From: a virus
Length of the DNA stretch: 64,000 nt
Direction: 5' to 3' (one strand)
Virus record (IMG/VR): IMGVR_UViG_3300028800_000062
Span: 82,743 to 146,742 of that record
Position 1 is the stretch's first letter. Each line of letters starts with the position of its first letter. Below the pieces are notes generated by a model, which did no database searches, had not been told where the DNA came from, and saw only the letters and a program-made list of their open reading frames with translations. Position numbers and translations under genes: made by a program. Shown one piece after another: positions 9,669 through 18,023 of the stretch.

Positions 9669-10126
9669 CAGGCAGCCTTGGCGTATCCCATCAGGCGGTC
9701 TTTGGCGCCCTTCGGGTCTTTAACGATCTGGTGTTCCCAGAGAAGCATCAGGTGGTAACCGGCGTTGGTCAGGAAAGTAAACCGTCGCGCATCCCGCCGG
9801 CGCCAGCGCAATTGTTGCTTGGTCAGACTCGAAGTTGGGTTACATACCGGGCAGCTGTGCCAATAACAGCCCTGGACTTCCAGTACGGTTTGTGGCGGCA
9901 GGAAGAAGTCCACGTGCGTCCTGGAGATGGCATGCTCCGACTTATAGGGGATGCCCAGTTCCAGCAGCCAGCCTTCGACGATCGCCTCGATTCCGGATTG
10001 CTTGTGTACCTTGCGCTGAATTGTGTGCCAGGAGTGTCCCCGGCGGGCTTTGGCCTTAGCCGAGACCACCAGGCGCAGCTTGCGTTTGCGCGCGGGAGGT
10101 TTAGTCCCTTTGCACTTCCGGGCCAT
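9668..10126 (-). CDS. Vsr-like / EDxHD-type endonuclease (152 aa)
   Basis: The first 45 residues are basic and may bind DNA. Residues 60-135 match the very-short-patch-repair nuclease fold: HVDFFLP supplies the catalytic Asp, then LEVQGCYWHSCPVC with the zinc-type Cys/His cluster seen in Vsr, then RRDARRFTFLTNAGYHLMLLWEHQI, like the closing strand and helix of Vsr. Freestanding phage homing enzymes of the EDxHD family share this fold. It lies inside a tail operon and is coupled as TAATG, which fits a selfish endonuclease rather than mismatch repair. Confidence 0.75.
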   Translation of the reverse strand: MARKCKGTKPPARKRKLRLVVSAKAKARRGHSWHTIQRKVHKQSGIEAIVEGWLLELGIPYKSEHAISRTHVDFFLPPQTVLEVQGCYWHSCPVCNPTSSLTKQQLRWRRRDARRFTFLTNAGYHLMLLWEHQIVKDPKGAKDRLMGYAKAA

Positions 10127-10911
10127 TAGAGCGCCCGAGCAAGTACGTGTAGGATCCCCGTCGGCGCGGTTGTGTCTGTGATCAGGTTTACGGTCAATCC
10201 TGAACCGTTCGCCAGTTTGACGAAGTCGCCGACCACGACGGCATCGAAAGTAGCTGGAGTGCCGTGACCTGTGGGCGTATCCGCGTCCACCGGGATCTCG
10301 ATGCTGAACGTGGGGGTGTAATTATTGTCAGCAAAAGGCGGTGAGAACAGCACGGTGACCGGATTGATGCCGGCCGGTAGGGCGGTGAACGGGAGAGACA
10401 GGCCACGGAAGTTACTGGCCGCCAGGGTAGCGCTCGAAACGCTGGCCGCCATGCTGTTCAACGTGGTCTGAATACTCAGTACGGAGTTCTGCAGCGCCTG
10501 CACGGAGTTCTGCAGGTTGTTCTGGTTGGTGGTGGCCAGGCGGGTCTGCAGGGCCAGAATCTGGGCATTGACGCTGTCCATGGAGGCACTGAGGGATTGC
10601 TGCGCGTTGGAGAGCGAGGACAGTACATCCGACACCAGGTAGAAGTTGCCGTTCTGGTCGTGAAACAACGGACTGTCGATACTGCGGCTGGCGTAGGCGG
10701 TGGACCCGTCGAGTCCGGAAGCCGCGGCAGTCGGCAGGGCATTAATCACCGGCAGGATCTGTTCATTAACCAGGTTGCAGATCTCCGCCAGGTCGTTCAG
10801 GACTTCTTCCTGGAAGGCGTTGAAATCGGAACTGGAGGGGGATCCGTTCAGCGGAACTTTGGCCACCACGGTGGTCAGCTCTACGGTGGGCAGATCAAGG
10901 TTCGTATTCAT
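10126..10911 (-). CDS. Tail-operon protein with coiled-coil middle and beta C-terminus (261 aa)
   Basis: The ATG at 10911 was chosen over a GTG at 10932. Residues 100-165 form a coiled coil rich in Gln/Leu/Asn (LQNSVQALQNSVLSIQ), and the last 90 residues are a beta domain (TPTFSIEIPVDADTPTG). Such layouts occur in short fibres and baseplate wedge attachments. No named family is recognised. Confidence 0.6.
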   Translation of the reverse strand: MNTNLDLPTVELTTVVAKVPLNGSPSSSDFNAFQEEVLNDLAEICNLVNEQILPVINALPTAAASGLDGSTAYASRSIDSPLFHDQNGNFYLVSDVLSSLSNAQQSLSASMDSVNAQILALQTRLATTNQNNLQNSVQALQNSVLSIQTTLNSMAASVSSATLAASNFRGLSLPFTALPAGINPVTVLFSPPFADNNYTPTFSIEIPVDADTPTGHGTPATFDAVVVGDFVKLANGSGLTVNLITDTTAPTGILHVLARAL

Positions 10912-10954
10912 TGGTAAAAGGTACCCTTTCACCAGTTGTTAGTATAGGTGCGGA

Positions 10955-12220
10955 TCAATAAACGTTCTCGAGATAAGCACCCGTAAAGATGGGGGTTAAT
11001 GCCCGGTTGGCACTGGACAACTGCACTCGCAGAGTGGCTGGAACCTGCGCCGGACCTTGGACGTAGATTACCTGGAACGTGCGGCCGCTTTCGTTCGAGA
11101 AGTCCCCGTTGATGATGGGCACGCGGAGCAGCTGCCATTGCAGGTTGACTTCCTGTACACCGACGTACTCGTGCGTCAGTCCCGGCTGCAGCTGTGTAGG
11201 ATCCAGCCCGTAAGCCACGTTCATGTATTCGTTGGCTGCTACATCCAACACATCGAGAGAGCTCGGGTATATTGAGGCAGGCAGCATGTAGGGATTCTGG
11301 CTGCCAGTGGGGCATAGAACCCAGCTGGTGTTGATCTGAGTGTTCTGTGCCACATCCGTAACTCCCGGCAAAGACAGGATGTCGTCGGGATTGACCTTTT
11401 GTGGCAATTGGTCGCCCAGGGTCAGATAGTAGTTTAGGCCGGCGGGCGCCCGGAAGCGCACCTGGCTGGTAACCGGCGCGATCATCACCGGCTTGCTCAC
11501 GAATTCCGAATACAGCTGGTAATCGACGATGTACACGTTCAGGTTCGACAAGCCGAAAGTGAAAGCGGTTCCGCTCAGAGTATCCGGATGCGTTGGCGTG
11601 ATCTCCACCCGAAGATACTGAAAAGATTGGTTATTGAACCAGGCATTGACCCTGGATCCATTCTGCGAAACGCCGGCCGCCGCTTCCCAGGTGACTCCGG
11701 TCTGGCTGCCGTAGACCTGGATGACAGGGGTTCCAGGAGGCATGGTGGCGTCAAATACCAGCAGCGTAAGGGCCTGCGCATTATAAAGCTGGAGTTCGAA
11801 GATGCCGGTGGGCATGGAGTCGTCGGTCAGGCTGACCTGGTACATGTCGCCGAACTGGTTCACCGTGCCGGTAGCCGAGGAAAAGACCGTCGACTTGATA
11901 TTAGCCTCCACCAGGGTCGTCGATTCACGCAGAGTGACCGCCTGGCTGTCCGCCCGCACCGCGGCGCTGGTCAGGGTCTGGTCAATATCCAGAAAGTCGC
12001 TGGTGATGAACCGGCAGGCGATATCCGGCGAGAGCAGTCGCACGGCCCGTTGCCGGCGGGAGGTCAGCGCATTGAAATCCTGCTCGAAGCGAAACAGGGT
12101 GTCCTGCTGAACCTGCGCCATGGCCGCCAGCACTTGGCTGCCGGTGTTCTGCAGTGCAGACAGCAGCCCCATCAGCTGGCTGGCGGATGACGCCGTGTTA
12201 TCGCTCAAGTTGGTAGACAT
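10955..12220 (-). CDS. Tail/baseplate-associated beta-sandwich protein (421 aa)
   Basis: An N-terminal helical region (1-70) is followed by two beta-rich domains; residues 110-230 resemble a galactose-binding jelly roll (FGDMYQVSLTDD, YLRVEITPT). It shares this plan with the next two genes upstream, 12220-13755 and 13757-15751, suggesting paralogous baseplate components. The start overlaps the upstream stop as TAATG and has a good ribosome site (aggag). Confidence 0.6.
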   Translation of the reverse strand: MSTNLSDNTASSASQLMGLLSALQNTGSQVLAAMAQVQQDTLFRFEQDFNALTSRRQRAVRLLSPDIACRFITSDFLDIDQTLTSAAVRADSQAVTLRESTTLVEANIKSTVFSSATGTVNQFGDMYQVSLTDDSMPTGIFELQLYNAQALTLLVFDATMPPGTPVIQVYGSQTGVTWEAAAGVSQNGSRVNAWFNNQSFQYLRVEITPTHPDTLSGTAFTFGLSNLNVYIVDYQLYSEFVSKPVMIAPVTSQVRFRAPAGLNYYLTLGDQLPQKVNPDDILSLPGVTDVAQNTQINTSWVLCPTGSQNPYMLPASIYPSSLDVLDVAANEYMNVAYGLDPTQLQPGLTHEYVGVQEVNLQWQLLRVPIINGDFSNESGRTFQVIYVQGPAQVPATLRVQLSSANRALTPIFTGAYLENVY

Positions 12221-13755
12221 TAGAATGTTCTCCTGAAACTGACTTGGTACAGCCGGGGCGTGTAATATCCTTTGCGAGCCACCAGGCCGGCATTGGCTAA
12301 AGCGGAGGTCTGGTAGCAGATCAGCACGTTGGGCATGCCTTCCGAGCTGGAGAAGGTCAGCGTATTGCCGTTGAACTGATAGACATCCGGACCCAGCAGA
12401 GCGTTGCTCTGGTAAACGGTCAGGGTATTGGGAAGCGGCGTCTCCTGCAATACCAAAGACCGGGTGTCGTTGCTGGGCGGGTTCTGCGGCTGGATGTTGA
12501 TCTTGATGCTGCGCTGCAGGATGTTATTGCCCATATCTAGCGTGGCGATGTTGTTGATCTGGAACCAGCCGGTGGTCGCCGGATCCGCGCCTGGGTCATT
12601 GATGGGCGAGGCGGCTTGCGCAAAGTTGGCGTCCAGCCTCTGCAGCATAGCGCGGTACCAGCAGGTGGTTGCACCAAGATCGATCTCTTGGCCCGGCACA
12701 AGCCCCTGGAAGCTGAGCCCGTCATAACTGATTTGATGGGTAATCGAAGTCAACTGGTCGGCCTGGTGTGAAACGGCATCGAAGTTGACCATTCCCAAGC
12801 TGTCAAAGGTGATCGGATCGGTTTGTACTGAAGCTGTGGTGTCGTAGGTGCGTGCGGAGAAATAGATGTTGCGCAGGGAGATCTGATTGGCGCCGGTTTG
12901 GTCCTCGAGCACCAGGCGTAATTGCGAGACATGCCGCGGATCGAAGTCCAGTGTGACATCTCCGGAAAACTTGTTGGAGCTGCCATCGAGAGACAAGTCT
13001 TCCGCCTGCAGTTCGGCGCGCAGGTCTTCGATGAGCACTCCGTCCGGCGACGAGACCAACTTGTTCAGATAAATTCCCTGATAGCTGTTGAGTTCAATGG
13101 TGATCCGGTTCAGGATCGTCGGCGTGGCAAAGGTGAAGAACAGTTCCAGCAGGGATCCATTCCAGGTCACGTAGGTGGTCAGATCTCCATCCAGCAGGTC
13201 GCTAAGGTTGCCGGTCAGTGTCCCCGTATCGCAGTTCACACCCAGGACCACCGTGGAGGGAACCGCCGGCTGATCCGTGAGCAGTGGCAGGAATGCCGCG
13301 CCCACGCCGAAGTCGATCGAGGCAGAGGTGTGTGCCGCGTCGAGCACCTCGTTATCGATGAAGTTCTCCTGATACTTCTGGCGGGTGGAGGTATAGACCT
13401 GTTTTCGCACCTGCTGGCGCAGTGAGTTCTGGGTAGTGGCTGCCAGATTGAATAACTGGGCCGCGTCTTGTTCGAGGGCCAGCAGCTGCTGACTGATGCC
13501 GAGGGCATCTTGGCTGAGTAGGCTCAGGTTCTGGTATATATCATCCGCCACCGCCGGGGTCTCACCATGCAAGGGGACCAGCCGGGAGACCTGGTTGCCC
13601 TGGGCTATGATGGCATTCAACAGGCTGTAGATCTGGGATTGCAACTCGACTTGCGTGGGCATGGAGAGACTTCGTGCAGTCTGCAGCAGATTGTTGAGCC
13701 TGGACTGCAGAAGTTGGTCTCCACTCGATAAGTTGAGATTGTTGAGAGTAGACAT
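12220..13755 (-). CDS. Tail/baseplate protein with discoidin-like domain (511 aa)
   Basis: Residues 1-150 are helical. LLDGDLTTYVTW (about 185) followed by LFFTFATPTILNRITIELN matches the pattern of F5/8-type C (discoidin) sugar-binding domains. The rest is beta-rich. It lies two bases from the upstream gene and overlaps the downstream one. It is probably a virion component that contacts carbohydrate or other tail proteins; the specific role is unknown. Confidence 0.6.
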   Translation of the reverse strand: MSTLNNLNLSSGDQLLQSRLNNLLQTARSLSMPTQVELQSQIYSLLNAIIAQGNQVSRLVPLHGETPAVADDIYQNLSLLSQDALGISQQLLALEQDAAQLFNLAATTQNSLRQQVRKQVYTSTRQKYQENFIDNEVLDAAHTSASIDFGVGAAFLPLLTDQPAVPSTVVLGVNCDTGTLTGNLSDLLDGDLTTYVTWNGSLLELFFTFATPTILNRITIELNSYQGIYLNKLVSSPDGVLIEDLRAELQAEDLSLDGSSNKFSGDVTLDFDPRHVSQLRLVLEDQTGANQISLRNIYFSARTYDTTASVQTDPITFDSLGMVNFDAVSHQADQLTSITHQISYDGLSFQGLVPGQEIDLGATTCWYRAMLQRLDANFAQAASPINDPGADPATTGWFQINNIATLDMGNNILQRSIKINIQPQNPPSNDTRSLVLQETPLPNTLTVYQSNALLGPDVYQFNGNTLTFSSSEGMPNVLICYQTSALANAGLVARKGYYTPRLYQVSFRRTF

Positions 13756-13756
13756 G

Positions 13757-15751
13757 TTAGACCGTGGTTACCTGCAGGAGAAACCGCTCCATTACCGCGT
13801 ACGGATCCCGCAACACAACTTTGAGATAGAACTGGACCTTGGAGGTGGTTGGAATGGTGGAAGGTGGAATATAGGAGAAGACCGCTCCAGGCGATATCGG
13901 GTAGCCGTTGGGATTCGAAGTCAGCATGGAAGAGGTGACCTGAATCTGGCCGGCGTTGAAGGGCACGTCGAGCAGATAGAACTGAGCCGTGCCGCAATAC
14001 TGCGCATCCATCCGGAGAAGTTCTGGAGTGCCTTCCACTTCAAACGGACCGGAGACAATTACCCCATAGTCCTGCGGCATGGTGACCTGGTTGTCTTCGC
14101 CGCGGATGTCGGTAATCCCCAGATCGTATTGCACTCCGTTGATCTGTGCCGGCTGCGAGATGTTGATGCGCCGGAAGGAGAATGGCAACACGGCTTGAAT
14201 ACTGACCAGGGCGTCGCGGCGCAACTTATCAGTGGGATCGACGGTGTAACTTTGGTAAGAGTAATTCTCCTGATATAGCGTCAGTGTGAGACAGGATACC
14301 AGCTGCCGGTCAAAGCGAATGGACATCGCCCGATCAAGCAAAACATCTCCGCTCCAGATGGTGGATGCCGTATCCGTAGTAAGGCCGGTGGCCTCAAGCG
14401 ACAGGATGTGCGCCGGAAAAGTACTGAAGGGAGCCAGGTGCAGACCGTCCATGTAGGTCGGCTTATCCAACTGCACTGTGAGCGTGGCGGTGACCCCGTA
14501 GGTAGCTGCCACAGGTGTGTCAATACGCAGCAGATATTCGTCGAGGATCGTCTGCAACGGCTCGAGAAATACACCCAGCGGATTGTTCTGATCGTCCAAA
14601 ATAGGGAATTGGTTATCCTGGATCTGCAGCGGACCGTTGCTGTTCCAGTAGGGATTCGAGGCGTCGAATACCAGGATGGAACTCCAGTCCTGCTGGTTGA
14701 GCGAGCTCTGGTAACCGGGCAGCAAGGCAGTGAACAGAATCGTCAGGGATTTATTGGCAGTGGAACTCTTTGCCACGAAGCGGCCTAGGGAGTCCACGGT
14801 ATAATCGATACCCACGTCGTAGCTTTGAGCGTTATCGAGCACCGTGAATTGATCTCCGGTGACCGGGTAATTGCTGAAGGCGATCGGCACCCCGGCGTCC
14901 AGGGTATTGATGGAGGCTTGTATCAGCTGTTCCACCTTGAGGATGCGAACGTAAATCGGGACATTGCCTGCTGCATTCTGGCCGGAAACCGTCATCACTT
15001 CGTTGAAGGATGCGTTCGCCGGAGCCTGCAGCAATGTGACCACCGGAGACTCATAAGTGAGCAAAGGGCTGCCGTACAGCATGCTCAGCTGGGCGTAATC
15101 CGTCCCGGTCTCGTTGTCCAATTCCTGAGCTCCATCCGGAAACTGCCAGGTTAAAGTGACGGGAGGATATTGGACCTGTTGAGATGGCACCCCCAGGCCG
15201 AACCGCAGGGGTTCACTCTCAAATCCGTCTACCGGATTGAGCATGACGCCAACATCCTGTACCTGCGCGGTGTAAAGCACTCCGTTGCTCGGATCGGTGA
15301 GCGGGATCGTGGAGTCCGTGGGCCCGTGGGTGGCGGCGAAGTCCTGGTAGAACTGGGTGGCGCCGGATAGTGGACCCTGCCGGGCTACCCATAGCTCGAG
15401 ATTGCCTTCCGCGAGCAACTGGTCGATCAGCCCGGATTCACTTTCAAGCAGGGTGAGTAGTCTGCCTATCTTGGTATTGAAGTCCTGTCGTTCCTGGTCG
15501 AGCGCGTTGTACCGGGCACTGAGCAGACTCAACATGTAGGTGATCTGATCCGCGGTGGCGCGATCGCCGGCGGCCAGCATGGGCAATGAAGAGAAATCCT
15601 GAGCAGCCTGCTGGAGTTGCGCAATGACGGTCGCGTTCACAAGCGCGCCGCCGCCGTAGTCTCCAGTAGCCAGGGACTGATTGAGCAGGTCCAATAACTG
15701 GTCGTAGTGTTTCGCAACCAGGCCGGACGGATAAGACCCTAGAAGATTCAT
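13757..15751 (-). CDS. Large tail/baseplate protein (664 aa)
   Basis: The start at 15751 follows a strong ribosome site (aaaggagg) and overlaps the stop of a 53-aa gene as ATGA; an in-frame start at 15826 would lie within that gene. A helical N-terminus (1-130) leads to several beta-sandwich domains, the general plan of the two genes downstream. No family is recognised. Confidence 0.65.
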   Translation of the reverse strand: MNLLGSYPSGLVAKHYDQLLDLLNQSLATGDYGGGALVNATVIAQLQQAAQDFSSLPMLAAGDRATADQITYMLSLLSARYNALDQERQDFNTKIGRLLTLLESESGLIDQLLAEGNLELWVARQGPLSGATQFYQDFAATHGPTDSTIPLTDPSNGVLYTAQVQDVGVMLNPVDGFESEPLRFGLGVPSQQVQYPPVTLTWQFPDGAQELDNETGTDYAQLSMLYGSPLLTYESPVVTLLQAPANASFNEVMTVSGQNAAGNVPIYVRILKVEQLIQASINTLDAGVPIAFSNYPVTGDQFTVLDNAQSYDVGIDYTVDSLGRFVAKSSTANKSLTILFTALLPGYQSSLNQQDWSSILVFDASNPYWNSNGPLQIQDNQFPILDDQNNPLGVFLEPLQTILDEYLLRIDTPVAATYGVTATLTVQLDKPTYMDGLHLAPFSTFPAHILSLEATGLTTDTASTIWSGDVLLDRAMSIRFDRQLVSCLTLTLYQENYSYQSYTVDPTDKLRRDALVSIQAVLPFSFRRINISQPAQINGVQYDLGITDIRGEDNQVTMPQDYGVIVSGPFEVEGTPELLRMDAQYCGTAQFYLLDVPFNAGQIQVTSSMLTSNPNGYPISPGAVFSYIPPSTIPTTSKVQFYLKVVLRDPYAVMERFLLQVTTV

Positions 15752-15909
15752 TGCCGCGCCGCCTCCTTTACGGCATCGGAAACCGCTTTCCAGCTTTTCT
15801 TGATCCGGGGCGGCAGGGCCATCCATTCAGGCAGGATCTTGCCAGTCATGGGACAACGTCCCTGATTCTCCGTACGGTAGGTTTCGTATGCGATGCCAGC
15901 GAGTGTCAT
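15748..15909 (-). CDS. Small protein (53 aa) nested between tail genes
   Basis: Both ends overlap neighbours as ATGA, which supports a real gene. The product has MTGKILPEWMALPPRIKKSW, then a helix with AVSDAVKEAA. Tiny helix-rich proteins of this sort occur in phage tail operons; the function is unknown. It also carries the ribosome site of the following gene. Confidence 0.6.
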   Translation of the reverse strand: MTLAGIAYETYRTENQGRCPMTGKILPEWMALPPRIKKSWKAVSDAVKEAARQ

Positions 15910-16454
15910 AACACGTCCAAATCAATTCCAAGAGAGAGTCGATATTGCCCAAACTGAGCCACACCAAACGGTACCCGCAACCGCAGTTGCAGCACCGCCT
16001 GGTTGGTGGGAGGGAAAGGCCCCAGCTGTCCGTCCGGCGCGCCCAGGGCTACAGCGCTCCCCTTCAGCGCCACCCAGGTCGACGGGTCCGACTCAAGGCC
16101 ATGGTCGGAATCGAACAGAGTCCAGGTGATTCCCTGGTCAAAGCTGATCTCATATCCTCCTCCCAGTGCCGGCCACACCTGCTGTACCTGCGCCGCGGAA
16201 TCCCCGGTTAGGTACAACCTGATATTGCTGTAGGTCTGTACATTACCGGTCACCGACTGACCTTCGAGCTGTGCCTCCAGCCGGTAGTCGCAAGCCGGGT
16301 TGCGCAGCACCACGGACTGAATGGTGCTATATTGCGCCGGGAATAGCACACCCTCGAGCAGTGCCTGGTATTGCCAGGTCTCCTCGGCGAAATCTCCGCC
16401 GCGATAAACGATGCTTCCGGTCGGATCGGTCCACTGAACGTGTAGAGGTAGCAT
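15906..16454 (-). CDS. Tail-operon beta protein (182 aa)
   Basis: All-beta composition with many aromatic residues (YEISFDQGITWTLFDSD near the middle, LRLRVPFGVAQFGQYRLSL at the end). It is coupled to the 53-aa gene downstream and spaced five bases from the 518-aa gene upstream. It is probably a baseplate accessory protein; no family is recognised. Confidence 0.55.
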   Translation of the reverse strand: MLPLHVQWTDPTGSIVYRGGDFAEETWQYQALLEGVLFPAQYSTIQSVVLRNPACDYRLEAQLEGQSVTGNVQTYSNIRLYLTGDSAAQVQQVWPALGGGYEISFDQGITWTLFDSDHGLESDPSTWVALKGSAVALGAPDGQLGPFPPTNQAVLQLRLRVPFGVAQFGQYRLSLGIDLDVL

Positions 16455-16459
16455 GATTC

Positions 16460-18016
16460 CTAAACTCCGTAACCTGCCAGCGCCCCGTCGGCAGGGTAAT
16501 CGTCTCCGGTCGATGGATCGTAATACCGGACCAGTGCCATGGTTCCCATGGGGATCACTGCGTTGATTTTGGCCTGGATCTGAGCAGCGGTGAACTGGTT
16601 GAGTATGGAAAGCGGCAGCTCGACTACCAGGGCGCCGCCGGCAGGATAGGGCTTACCGTCGAGAAAGCCGAGATCCCAGAAGTTGGCAGCTTGCGGGATT
16701 GACTGATATGCGGGCGCCAGGCCGCCGCCGCGCTGTCGGACATCGGTCACGGTGATCTGGTTCAATCCAACTGAAAAACCCACCACCAGGCTGCCGAAGT
16801 AGGTCTTGACTCCTGTCGAAGGGCTGGGGTCATTCGTCGAGATCACGTTATTGTTGATGTCCCGGACCTCGTGATAAACCACGTGTTTGGGATCTACGGT
16901 GGGCTGCGGCTTATAGTAAAAGAACAGAACCATCTCTTTGACCGCCGGGTTAGAGTAAGGGTTCACGTCCAGTCCACGGTAAATGAAATCCATTTCACTG
17001 TAGGAATAGAAACCGAATACCTGGTCGGTAGGGTCCAAATCCACCTGCGTTTGCACTCGACCGTTCTTGGAATCGATGTCCACCATCTGGGAAAGGCGCC
17101 AGGGAAACAGATAGCCTTTATCGGCCGGCTGCTGCAGGTTGGGAGGCAGGCCTTCCAAAGCGTACTTCAACTGGTAATTGGAGTCGTAGACCAGAATATC
17201 CGGATATTGCCGCTGCACCGGATCGAACCAGATGCCGGGCCGCTCGAACTCGATGAGGTTATTAGCCAGCACCTTGCCGGGTACCCAGCTGGCCAGCTGA
17301 AAAGGTAGCACAGGCTGAAAGGGCTGCTGGCCCCATTCCGGCGCCACCGGTCGCAGATTGAAGCGGATGCGCGGATACCAGGGATCGTTCGGATGCGTGT
17401 TATAGGGGGGCAGCACGGTGTAACCGTTGACCGCCGTAAAACGCAACCGGAAAGTGGTGTTGCCATCCACCACGGTGATCAATCCAAGGGAATTGAAGAT
17501 GTAACTGCTGGGGCCGACGGAGTCACTCTGCGACATCACCGGCTGATATTGCAGCAGCTTGGTGCAATACACCTGGTTGTAGTAATAGTTGATCCAATAA
17601 GGACTGCCGTCGAAGGAGTGATAGACGGTCGCCCCGTCGATCAGGTAATTCTCTGTGCTGACGTTGCCCGCGAGGTCCGTGATCGTAATATTGGTTACCT
17701 GATCGCTCGGCAGGGCGTGCTGATAGTAGAGAGGGTTTCCCGAGTTGTCGATCTGATTGGTGATCTCGAAGAACTGGTTCTGCACCATGTACTGAGATGC
17801 CCCGCTGAAGACCACAGTGTTGTTGACTACTTTGGCATCCACCGGGGTTCCGGAAGGAACCGGCGTTACGGTAAAGGCGCCGGACAGAAAAGGCGTGCTG
17901 TTGACCGTTGTCAGGTCGCTGGCAAGGTAAGGTTTGGCGCTGATGCTGGCAATAGCCACAGCACCATCCGGTAAGGCACGCCCGTAATAAAGTTGTGCGA
18001 CTCCAAGGCTGTCCAT
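16460..18016 (-). CDS. Large tail/baseplate protein (518 aa)
   Basis: Beta-rich throughout with Tyr/Pro-rich loops (YYNQVYCTKLLQYQP). A C-terminal region (430-518) contains an alpha/beta stretch ending VRYYDPSTGDDYPADG. No recognised domain. Its position between the fibre-like 658-aa gene and the 182-aa gene indicates a structural role. Confidence 0.6.
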   Translation of the reverse strand: MDSLGVAQLYYGRALPDGAVAIASISAKPYLASDLTTVNSTPFLSGAFTVTPVPSGTPVDAKVVNNTVVFSGASQYMVQNQFFEITNQIDNSGNPLYYQHALPSDQVTNITITDLAGNVSTENYLIDGATVYHSFDGSPYWINYYYNQVYCTKLLQYQPVMSQSDSVGPSSYIFNSLGLITVVDGNTTFRLRFTAVNGYTVLPPYNTHPNDPWYPRIRFNLRPVAPEWGQQPFQPVLPFQLASWVPGKVLANNLIEFERPGIWFDPVQRQYPDILVYDSNYQLKYALEGLPPNLQQPADKGYLFPWRLSQMVDIDSKNGRVQTQVDLDPTDQVFGFYSYSEMDFIYRGLDVNPYSNPAVKEMVLFFYYKPQPTVDPKHVVYHEVRDINNNVISTNDPSPSTGVKTYFGSLVVGFSVGLNQITVTDVRQRGGGLAPAYQSIPQAANFWDLGFLDGKPYPAGGALVVELPLSILNQFTAAQIQAKINAVIPMGTMALVRYYDPSTGDDYPADGALAGYGV

Positions 18017-18023
18017 ATAGGTT

